NCBI GenBank assembly: GCA_048213135.1
Contig: PS015400.1
Coordinates: 1 to 64,000 of the forward strand
DNA from: Reclinomonas americana ATCC 50394
Lineage: Eukaryota; Jakobida; Jakobea; Jakobida
DNA length: 64,000 nucleotides
Reading direction: 5' to 3'
In this document: piece by piece, positions 42,938-54,900 of the stretch
Numbering within the stretch: position 1 is the stretch's first letter
How the letters are laid out: each line of letters starts with the position of its first letter
The notes under the pieces: model-generated
What the model was told of the DNA's origin: nothing
Databases searched by the model: none
Seen by the model: only the letters and a program-made list of their open reading frames with translations
Translations under genes and position numbers: made by a program

Positions 42938-45900
42938 ATGAGTGGCGGCGATCGAGGTGTCGCGCAACCCCGCGCCTCCTCCTCGTCTTCCTCTGCGTCT
43001 TCAGCTGCGCGACGCACAATCACCAGTGAGCTGGAGTCGTCGATTGCCGCAGTTGCCACTGGTACGAATGATGATCAAAGTGTGTGTCTCTCTCTCTCAA
43101 CCCTTGCGCACACGTGCATGTTGGGTTCGTCTCTCTTGCTGTCTCTCATGCACACGTGTGTGTGTGTGTTGGCAGGTGCGAATGATGATGATGGTGGTGA
43201 TGTGGGAAGTGGGATTTCGCGACCGGGCAGTGCGAGTATTGTGGCGGTGGTGCCGGCACCGGCGCCTAGTGGAATGATGAGCTCCTCCTCGTCGTCGTCG
43301 TCGTTTCCGGATACCACTGGTGCGCATTTTTTCTCATTGGTTTGAGCGAGGAATGCTGCTGTCGCCAGCGAGAGAGGAGACGCGCAGTGCTGCCTGCGCT
43401 CGTGTTCTTGCAGAGAGTGAGAGTGGAGCGGGGTGCAACTTCGTGTTGGCATCCTCGGCACACACGTGTTTCACGACGAGTGTGAGATCCTCTCTTCCTC
43501 CTTCTTCTCCTTCTTCTTCTTCTTCTTCTTCCCCTCCTCCTTCTCCTTCTCCTTCTCCTCCTTCTCATCCTCCTTCTCCTCCTCCTTCTTCTTCTCCTCC
43601 TCCTTCTTCTTCTGCTCACCTTATTGTTGCTGCGTGGCCCACAGGTGCTTCCCTGGCCTCTCCGTCGCCGCCTCTCAACGAGGGACTGCCGCTGCGTCTG
43701 CTGTCGTCGCGACCGTCGTCTCGCGCATCAGGTATTCTTCTCGCTCGCGTTCTCTCTCCTTGGCACTCACAGTCGCTCACTCTGTGCGCGGCCTGGCAGA
43801 GGTGATCAACGCTGGCGATGTACCGCTGTCGTCGCGACATGCATTGGTGCCGATTCGAGTGCGCTGGGAGGGTGAGGCGCCAGTGGAGTTGCTCGTGCAC
43901 ACGCAGGTGTCGACGGGCGAGCTGGCACTGCAGTCGTCCAATCCCAATGTCGATCTGCCGGCCACGTACCTGCACAATGAGGCTCGTTAACAGTCTACCT
44001 CTCCTCATTCCTCCCTCTCGTCTCACGCGATGTGTGGGTGCACAGATCTTCAACAAGATCAACCGACTGGAGCGTGTGGTGATGCAGCCATTCCAGGAGC
44101 GCACACTGGTGTTGACGTACTGCCCAGTGGGTGGTTCCGACATGTCCTCGCCTGTGCTGTGGACGGGCGAGAGCAACCCGGCGTACGACGTCCACGGCAG
44201 TGTGGAGTTGTCGCTCGGTCTGACTGCGTCTGCGTCGGAGAGTGACTTGGCGTCACGATCGGTCAGCGCCGCGCACTCATTGGCACGCTGGTGCGAAGTG
44301 GGACTCACGCCTCCGCACAGGTCCGCTTCCCGTTCACGGCTCGTGTCTGCCGCTCCGTTTTGGAAACGGATTGCCGCGAGTTGCGCTTCGACTGTGTGGT
44401 GGGTGGCGTCGCCGTGCGCGATTTCACCGTGTGGAACCGGTCGGAGGTGCCATTGCATTTCAATCTGCGACTCAAGGTGTGTGAGAGTATCCGACTATCC
44501 ACTGTGGGCATTTCGCCTCGTCCGGCTCAAAAGTGACGCCTTCTTTTACCCTCCCACGCACATAGAACGACAACAAGAGCTTGCGTGTCGAGTTCACCGA
44601 CTGCGAGGTGAATGCACCGGCCAACATTGTCACAGTGCCGGGGTTTGCGCATTTCCGCTTGCGCGTTACGTGTCGTCCCCGTGAGGTCGGCAATTTCTCC
44701 GCCAAGCTTGTGGTAGAGAATCTCAGCAGCGACGACAACATGGCCGAGGTGCAGTTATTTGCCTCGGCGTACGCATCGGAGTCGTCGCCGGTGAGAGTCT
44801 GTCTCTCTCTCTCTCGTAATTCTGTTGTGGCAGAGTCTGACACCTAGTCGGCGTGTAGCACGCACTGGAGATCTCCGCTGCTTCGTCGGTAATCGATTTT
44901 GGTGACTGCTACGCCGGCCTGCCAGTACAGCGCACGTTCACCATTCGCAATATCACTGGCGACACTCTCGATGTGAATCTCTCGTCGGATGCGATGAAGG
45001 GCGAGGTTTGTGTCGCGTGTGCTCTCTCTCTCTCATTCGCGCATCGATTAATCCTCTCTTGTCCGTGCACAGGTCACGTTTTCACTGCCGAATCCCTCTG
45101 TCAAGACACAGAACGCCAACGACAGTCTCGCCGACGACGATGACATGTCCGACAATGGAAGCGACGGCGACTTTCATCGCTCGGCTGCCGCCACCGGTGA
45201 AATGCAGCACGGCGATGCTGGCGACGAGGAGTGGGACGAATCGAGCGGGTACTCTGCATCTCGTGGTCACAAGCAGCGCGGTATCGAGGTCGTGACGTTG
45301 GCTCCCGGCACCACTCGCATTCTCGAGGCGTGGTACACACCGCTGCCGACTCAGGAAGAGCGGTGCGCTTTGTGCCCCCAGTTCCCTATGAATCAGTCGA
45401 TTAGCGTTGCTCACTCGGTCTTTGCTGTGCTTTCTTGTGTCGGCAGAACTTCGAGTGCCGGTCGGGACCCAACCGGCGACGGCGAGAGTTCCAGTGGTGA
45501 ACGTGCGTGTATATGTGTATGCACGGCAACCAGTCGACTTGCGTTCGTTCTGACCGTTGCCTTTCGTCGCCCCTCACGAGCAGCCTCCTCGAGCACGGCA
45601 GTGACGCCGTCGACCACATCGGTTTCGGAGTTGCGCTTGTGGCCTCGCACATTCCGACTTGTTTTGCGGTACACACTGTCAGAGGCGAGTTCGGTTCTTG
45701 TACCTTTCATCGCGCAACTCGACAACTGACCGGTGCGGGATTGCAGTCGACGCCTACTCCAGTGGGCGACAGCGATCCGACCAAGGAGGACGCACTCGGC
45801 AGTGCCTCCTCGACAACCAAGCGCGGCGGCGGTGGCTCAGCAGCGCGAAGACCACGTGAGGTGGCGCTGCCTGCCAAGGCTCGTGTGTGCACAAGTGTGA

Positions 45901-48900
45901 TTCAAGTCGCCCCCGAGTTCCTGAACTTTGGCGAATGTGACATTGGTACGTGCTGTCAGCTGACACCGTGGTGAGTCCTGTTCTCACTTGGGCACGCGCG
46001 CACACACAGGCACCACCAAGACCGGTGCCATCCAGATTTTCAATCCCAGCGATCTGCCGGCGCGCGTCGCTGTGCAATGCAACTCGCACGTCATCTCGTT
46101 CAACAGCAAGGCTCGTCGTGGCTTCACCATTGCTCCAAAGCAGATGCGCGAGATCAAGCTCTCGTTCACACCGCGTCGTGTGAATCCCGACTACCGCAAG
46201 GAGATCACCGTCATCAACCATATGAACCGCGACAACTCGCTGTATGTGCAAGTGCGTGTGGCGGGTCAGCTGGGGGTGGTTGATGTATCGTCTTGACTCA
46301 CTCGCGCTGCATTCGTCGCCGTAGGTACGTGCCAACAACACGGATAGCCGCATGCTTTCCGTGCATGCACGCCTCTACTCGATCTCGTTCCCGAAGAAAT
46401 CCGGCTCCACGCTTCCACAGCAGTACTCTCAGTTGCGTCCATGTGACCCCCGCTTCGACCGGCGACACTGTTGGTGCTGACACGCTGTCATGCGCGAACC
46501 CATCAACAGAAAAGTCGACTTTGACTTTGTGGTGGCCAACTCACGTACCATGCGTTCGCTGGTCATCAAGAACAACACACAGAAGAAGCTGGTGCTGGCC
46601 GTGGAGTCCACGCGGGAAGTTGCGAACGAGAGTGCATGTACCGTGTCACGAACTCGCCCTCTTAAGCTCCTGCGTGTGCACCGTGCAGGACTATTCCGTG
46701 TATGTGGAGGACACGTCGCTTCTACATCGTGCTGGCACACGGAGCATGAGTCGCGCGCGCAAGGATATCAAGTTGGAGGCATTTGCCGATTCGCTAGACA
46801 ATCGCCGCGCAGATTCTGCACGGTTTGTTTCATTTTCTCTCTCTCTGTCTCCCACCAGCATTCACACGCGCCGTTGCTCACACGGCGTGGGATGCATCGC
46901 AGGCGAGTGGAGGAAGAGGCCTCGCCGGCGCGCCGACGATCGAGACTGCCAGCCGAGAGGTGTGAATCGAGCGTAGTTGTAGTGTTGCTTTATCTTGTTC
47001 TTGCGGTTTTAACTGTTTCTGTTGGTGTGTTCATGTGCAGCCTGGCGACTGATGCAAATGAGGCAAGTGTCGCTATCTCTGTCGCATTGCCTTTTGTGCC
47101 GCACTAAATCGTCGTTGCATAGGTGGATGGCGAAAGTGTTCTGGAATCACCTAGCGACGATCAGTACACTGCCATCTCACCAGCAGAGCTCGTGCACGAC
47201 TTTGAGACGTATCCCGTGCACAAGGCACCTCTTCTCGTCAGCCCAGAAGAAGAGGAGCGGTGCGTGCTCGTCACTTCCCCGACAACATGTGCGTGTGTTG
47301 GTGCTAAAATCGAGCTCTCTGCGTCGCAGCTACGTGTTGGCACGGATGCACACGCGCACATCGCTGGATTACTTGTTGCAAAACGAGATTCTGCGACGAG
47401 TCGATGTGCTGCGTCTTGGGCCGGAAGAGGAGACCACACTGTATGTGATTGCATGCCCCAAGCGAGGCGCTGCCACTGAACTGCGGCGCGTGAACTGGAG
47501 CTGCAACGGCTTCCTGACCTTTGACGTGAGGAAGTGTGATCGGTAAGAGAAATGCACGTGTGTGATGGTGGTGGCGGTGCACTCATCAACTCCTGTTGTA
47601 TCGTCGCAGTTCGGTGCTGGAGGTGTCGACAGCAGATGCCATTCCGCCGCTGAAAGTGGCCCTGCAGGCGCGAGTAACTGCCCTGTCATTCGCGCTGCCG
47701 CTCACGCACGTCAACTTTGGAGTCATGTACAACAATGGTACTGGCCTCCTCGTTTGCTCTCTGTGTTTGAAGTGCACTGACGTCTTTGCCAACTCGGCTG
47801 CAGAGCATCGCGAGAATCGCTTGGTGCTGTACAACAAGGGCGAGGTGCCGTTGCTGTTTCGTGTGTGGAAACGGCGCTCCATTGCCAGTGCCGACATTCA
47901 GCTCGTCAGTGCCAAGTACGGAGGTGCGTTTCTCGATTTGTTGTACTATCCTCGCTGTCGGTTTTCTCTCTTGTGCCCACACGCATGTCATCTTCTCAGT
48001 TATTCGAGCGTACGGCAGCCGAGATCTCAATTTTGCTTTCAAGCCGTCGCTGGCCGGCTGGTTCCAGGAGCAAATCTACATCGAAAACATTCTCGACCCC
48101 AGCGACACGCAGAGCATTCTTGTCAAGGCGCACGTCAAGAAGTTTGCCACATTCTGGCTCAAGGACTCGGTACGCACTCTACTCTGTGCGTGTGGTCTCT
48201 GCTTACTGTGTATGCGTTTCTGAATACTCGCGACGAACAGGAATTGGACTTTGGCACTGTGATGCTCGACGAGGTGTCGCGCGCACAAAATGTCTACATT
48301 GTGAACATGACGCGCAACTCTCGCATGTTCGAAGTCCGTGCCGAGCTGGACGAGTGGGCGCAGTTCCCGGTGGTGCCGGAGTTTATGTGAGTGGACGCAT
48401 CGTGTCGTACGTGCGTGTGTGTGTGTGTGTGTGTGTCTTCGTACAGACACAGTCGCGCTGACTCGTGGGACGTGACGCATGCAGCTTTGACCTGCAGCGA
48501 ACAGTGACCGACTTTGATGCCAAGAAGATCGAGGAGAGTATCGAGGCGCTGGACCGGAAATTGCGTATCCATCGGCGCAAGAAGAAGTTGGAGAAGGCAG
48601 CCAAGATCGAAGCCAAGCTGTCGGATCTGAAGCGTGCGCTTGAATTCTCCACTGGTCCAGCCCAGAAAGCAGCCAAGCGACAGGCCGAGGAGGATGCTGC
48701 GCTGGATGGCAGCGACGACGAGGCTGCAGGGAGCAAGTCACGAAAGGTATCATCCGCACATTGGAATTTATCCTGTGCCTTCTCCCCACCCCCCTTCTCA
48801 TTCCTCTTTCTTGTGACCAGTCCGCCTCGCGGTTCAAGACCGTGCCGAATGGTGTGCGATTTGTGGTGCCACGCAACGGTTTCCAAGTCGTCAACGTCCA

Positions 48901-51900
48901 AGTCCGGCTGTGTCAGCGACCATCCACTGGCGGCGAATCGCCTCGGTTCGGCTCGCCGCGCGTGCACACACACATTGTTGGCTTGTCTGCGGGGATTGAG
49001 GCTGACATGAATATTCTGTGCTAGGTATGCGCACCTCCCCGCTGCAGTTCGCCTCGGCATCTCTGGTCGAATGCTCGTTTACGAAACGAAAAACACGGAC
49101 AACACCAAGGTTTTGCGAGGACGTTGTGGGGCGATGTCTTCCTCCTCTCACTCACGCTGGCGTGATACAGTCGTTGGCGTACCACGTGCAGTTCTCCAAC
49201 AAGCACAGCAAGCCGGTGCTGCCGCTCTCGGTTGTCGGAGCCGGGAGAGCGCCGGCCACTCCCGACATTTCCGCCCCATCACCCGGGTTTGGCGACGACC
49301 TACCGATGGTCCGGTTGACGCAAGTTGCGCAACACTGTCTCACGCGCGCACGTCCGCACGAACTCGCGATCGTCGTTGCTGACGCCTTTTCTCGCTGCAG
49401 TTATTGGACGGAGGTCCACGATTGCCGTCCCAGTCGTCGGCGGAGGCCTCATCGCCGATGCAGGTGCAAGTCGGCAAAGAGCATCGAGTCGTGTTTCGAC
49501 TGGAGAACGATTTGCAGGTGCCGGTGCAGTACCACGCCGAGCTGCGTGAGTCGTCGCAGCGTGCCACTGTAGTCGTGCAGCCGACAGTCGGTTCGTGTCA
49601 GTCGGCGCTACTTGTGTGGCCGTCTCGCATCTCACCTCGTGTCGCACAGGCGAGGTGGCTGGTCGCTCTTCGTCGTTGCTCGAGCTGCTGGTGACGCCGG
49701 TATCAATCGGACGCATTCGACTCATTTTTGCTGTGCACTTGATCAGCGGACCGGAGGCGCATGTTCTCGAGCAGATTGTGAAGCTCAACTGCGTGCCGGA
49801 TTTCCCGCCGATTCGGTGCGCGTGCAGAAGTTAGCGCATCCTTTTTTCTTTACTGCTCATGCAAGACGTGCAGCTTGGTGGAGTACGGAGTCAATGATGT
49901 TGTCGACCTGGGCATGTGTGCTGTCGATGGCCGCAAGATGCGTGGCTACGCCTCCGTGCACCCGATTCGCATTGAGAATGTTGTGGCAGAAAAGGTTTGC
50001 GGGTACACAAGTGTGGGCATCGCGCGATTCTGCCGCCGTTCTCACGCCATCGTGTCGTGCAGCTCTTTGTGCAAGTCGATTGCAATCTGCATCAACAGAT
50101 TGACTTGTGGTGGGAGCAGCAGCAGGAGTCGCAGTCGCGGGGGAAACCACGCTCTAGCATCGGCGCCTTGCTCCCCGGAGCGCAATCGACACTCTTTGTT
50201 GGCCTCAAGCCCAACCTACCGCCGCAGGTGTGACCAACACATTTGTTGGTGTGGCTGTTCGTGTGTGTGTGTTTGTGTGTCTCACGACGGCTGCGCAGTT
50301 GCAAGCAAACCAATGTCGTGAGCTGATTGGCGGTCTCTCCTTCCGCGTGTACCAAGAACGCGTCCTCGACGATGGACCTGCGCGGCCCGCAGAGGAACGC
50401 GAAGATGTCGAGGACAAGGCGCTGATTTACTTGTCGAGTCAGAAGCTGCGAGGTCTGCTGCTGCTGTTGTGATGGGTGTGATGCGTGAGATTCTGGAAGC
50501 GTTCTCATCGTCGTGGTGTGTGCAGTGGTGGTCGGTCGCAGTATTCTGAACGTCGAGCCTCTCGTTCACGAACTCGGCACGGCACAAATGGGTGCTCGAG
50601 TCACTGGTCATTTTTCTGTCCGCAACGGTAGCGATCGTCTGCCCGTCCATTTCAGGTTGATTCCACCACCCGGTGTTCAGCTCTCACTGACGCACGGAAC
50701 TCTTGGTTCGCACCTGCGAATGCATGCATGCACGCACGCACGCACCTATTTGACCGATTGCTTACTTGTCGTTGCGTTTGGATGCAGCTGGACTGCTGGA
50801 TGCCACGCCGGAGATGCCCGCTGAAGTCGACGTGACGTACCAGCTGTACACGGTGCACTATGGTTTGCATCTGAAAACCATTCGACTGGTGAACATGGGT
50901 GTGCCGAACTCTGTCGCCGCCGCCGTCGACTCTGAGTCTGCGGGTGTGGTTCACCTGTCTTTTCGCTCCTCCTACGCTCTACCGCTTCATCTCACTGTTT
51001 CCATTCACTGCGTACAGAAGAAGATGCCTTTACAGTCCGCATTCAGCTCCGTTGCTTTGTCGACGAGCAGAGCCTTGCTGTGCGCGTGTTCTCCAGCACC
51101 AGCACCGTGTCTGGAGTACTGGTTGGTGTATTCTATCTCTCTCTCTCTCTCTCGCAGTTTGTTGTACTCACGTGTTGCGGCTGTCAACATAGTCGTCGGG
51201 CAGCGAACACGGAGCCCGGATCGATCCGCAGATGCACTTCAACAATGTGTATCTGCAATCCTCATGTACGTGCAAGTTTTTTTTGCAAGTCTCGTACCCT
51301 TGTCTGTGTGGGTGAATGACTGACATTGGCACTGGTGCAGCTGCGGGGACATCTGGCAAGTATCAGCTTTCCTACCGCCTTCCGCCGGCAGCCGAGCAAC
51401 ACTTGCTGGCCAACGCGCTGTGCGCCTGCTATCACATGATGCGCTCGATGACTGGCCACGGCACACCGTCGATTGACCGTGCGTCGTTATGATCGTCATC
51501 ATCACCTCACTTGTAGTGGACTCACTGTGCTGCAGCATCGAAACCATTTGTGACCCCGGATGTGCTGGCGCGCCTGCCCACCTACTGTCGAGTCCTGTTG
51601 CTGTGGAACTCGTCGGAAGCAGACATGCTACTGATCCCCAAGTCCAACCTCGACGTCCTTGTCCTCGCCGTCTCGCCAGACTTGGTTCCAGTTGCGCGCA
51701 CGGTCGATTGTCGCTCCTCCCTCTTTGACGCGCACACTCTGACAACCAATGACCACAGCGAACCGACATCACTGACACTCCGCCATCGGCTGTTGTGGAA
51801 GCTGTGACCGTCGAGTTGTCCTCCGTTCCGCTGAATGCTGTATCTGCCGCCGAGTCACCTGCATCGACGCGCAGAGGTACTTGTCGGTGTGGCACAAACT

Positions 51901-54900
51901 TGAATAACACGCGCGCGTGTGACTCAAATCAATGGCAGGTGCCGACACCATTTCGACCCCCGGTCGCACGGCACGCAACCCGTTCCCTCCGCAAACGGTG
52001 ACGGTTGCCACCAGCAGGTGATTTCTGCATGTTATTATGTGCCAGTGAGACAGATGTGTAACTTTCTGTGCAGTGCCACGAGTCCCGGTCCGGCATCTGC
52101 GCACAGCACCGCTGTTGGGCAGTGGCGAGTGTGTGGATCAGAAATCTACATTCCACCAGCCAGCGGCATTCCTGTCATTGTGTTGCTGTTGTCCACACTC
52201 AAGCGCTCGGCGGTCAACGACAGCTTTGGCCGGCAGTCGACTGGCCCCACTTTGACGGCCTCCAACCCCGGCACCCCATCGTCTGCGTCTGCAAACGCAC
52301 TCAACGTGTCGTCGTCGGGCTCGCTCACGGTGCGTATAACTTCGTGGAGCTGGGGTTGCATGATTTCTTATCGCATGACGGCACTCTTTCTTGCTGCAGG
52401 ATGAGAGCGGAGTCGCCTTGTCGCTGCCTGCTGGTGGCGAACATGTGGCACGAATTCATGTGGAAGGCAGCGTGGTGTTTGAGTCGGCGCTGGACGAGTC
52501 GCCGGATGACGGTCTGTGGTTTCTTGGCTCCTCGGCGTCGCCTGCACGCTCATTGCTAAATGCGCTCCACAGATGTGTTGCCGGTGGTAAAGCGTGTCAA
52601 GGTTCTTGCCGACACATGTGAGTCGGTGGGCGTACTCACAGAGCCACGCGTGTCTCTCGGTGAGCGATGTGCTTCCCCCTGCGTCTGGAAAAAATGCGTC
52701 ATGCTGATGCGGAGACGCTGCGCAGGTGAAATCGGTCACAAGCGGGAGTGGGCTGATGTCGATTTCTCGTTCACTGTCAACAATGTGAGCGACATTGCGT
52801 TGCATGTGCGAGTCCGCCAATTGCCGTCCATGGTGACGCTGGCTGGCGCGGTGAGTCGCTCTCTCTGTGCTCCTTGCTGTCACCACCTCTCACATGTCCA
52901 CGTGCTACTGCTGCAGCTCGGTGACGACGACGAGTTGGTGATTCCTACTCGGTGCTCGGCAGTTGTTCGCGGTGTGCTACACTCCGCGTCGCTGCAAGAC
53001 ACCGGCGTCTCTGGTTCATGGCGCACTGCCGTATCGCTGTACAATGTGTACCGTCCGGACAATGTGCTGGAAGTGGAGCTTGCGGCATTTGTCACGCAGC
53101 GCAAGTGGAGTTTCGAGAGATTGGTGGTGCGTACATCATGTTGCTCCACCCTCGACACAATCTCTCACCACTGCTTTCTTCGATGAGCAGCAACAACAGC
53201 AGCCGCAGCAAGCGCCGGCTGAACCAGACACGCTGTCGCCAGTCAGTGGCATGGAGGGATCCACCGATTCACTCCAGTCGACTGCATCGGCTGCCTCGTC
53301 GACGGCACGGCGATCAAGTGCGTGCTCCGTTTGCTCGCTTGGCGCGCGTGTGTGTGTGCGCTCTGTGCATGTAGCCTTACATTCTCGTTTTCCTTTCTGT
53401 TTTATCGTGTCACAGCTCCGCAGCAGAGTATTCTCTCGCTACGCTTGCCGCCACTCGTGTATCCGTCGCCGCGGGACACTCCACCCCCCGACGAGTGGTT
53501 TGTGTTGCAGAACGTGTCCGGCGAGGCCGTCACTGCGTGGTTCCAGTTTGAACCACGTGAGGGCGTGCAAGACGCACTGGCCGTGCAGGTCCTGTGGCGC
53601 CAGTCAAACGTGCCCATTTCGAAGATTGTGGCCACACCAGGCGAAGCAGTCGAAGTTCGAGTGCGTGTGTCGCTTACGGCCGATGGTCCACGTCAGCTCG
53701 CCTCTCTGCTGCAGAAGCTGTCTGCGGCATCGGGACAGCCGTCGGACGCCTCCGCCGCCGCTTTGCCTCTCTCCATTCCTGGTACGTGTGGCTGGGAGGG
53801 GACGCCATGTGGTTGTTATGTTGCGATACTTACTTTTGCTTCTGCAACACAGAGGGTGGTGTCAATTTGCTGGTCGGCTATCTGTTGCTTCGTGCTGCCG
53901 ATCAGCCAGACGAGCGTATTGCCATTCGCACGCGCATCATGCAGGGAACCACACTCGATGTTGTGCCGAATCGCTTGCATTTCCAGCTGACCGTCGAGGA
54001 GAGCGAATCTGATCGAACGGTGCGTCACACGTGGCGTTCTTGCTTTGTCCTTATCGTTGCTCACCGTTTGTTTTTGGAAAACATATGCATAGGCTGCCGA
54101 TGAGACGCTTCACTCGGACGACGCGCTTCCACAAGGACTGTGCGTTAACGACATTGATTCCTTTGTTATTGTGCCATAATGTCTGACGCAATGCACATGT
54201 GGCGATTTATGCAGTCGTGCGCTTGTGCGGCAGACCACGGTGGTGCCGCCGGTGCACACATTCACCATCCAGAATCACTCACACGCGGCCATGCCGTTCG
54301 CGGTGGAGCTGTTGAGCGGCTACCAGGACATGTTGAACATACACGTGGAGCCACATGGTGACTTGCACTCGTGGCAGTCTGCGAGTGTGTGTTTCCGAGA
54401 ATGCTGATCCATGCTGATTGTGCTTCAGCTGGTGTTCTGGATGGCCTCGGAATGTGCGAGTGCACCATCACGGTGGACCCGCTTACCGATCGACTGCCGG
54501 TACTGGAGAAGGAGGTGCAGGTGGCCATCTACCATCCGCAGTTGCCAAGCCAGCGCACCATCCTCCCCGTGACATTCTTCCGGTCTGTCGTGTCGCACAC
54601 CAAGGAGACGAATTCATCGTCAAGTTGCGAAAAGGCACCACTTTGTGTGTCGTGGTTTCTGTCTGTTTCTTACTCACTCCAACACAAAAGGCTCCGGCTC
54701 GGAGACTCCGACGTACTATACTCGAACGCCGCCGCGTCCAATCGCTCGTGCATTGGGTACGAGTATGATTCCGCCGTGACTGCATCGTGCATTATGTGTA
54801 CTCATCGCGCCACAGTGTCAGCGCAACATGCGCGCAGTGCCGCCATCAAGTTGCTCGGTTGCACCGCCATTCCGCAGATCAAGGCGCGCGGACGCGATGT

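Noticed and set aside
43266-43619. Arginine-rich minus-strand ORF
   Set aside because: A product of the TTC/TCC microsatellite in an intron of the ASH gene.
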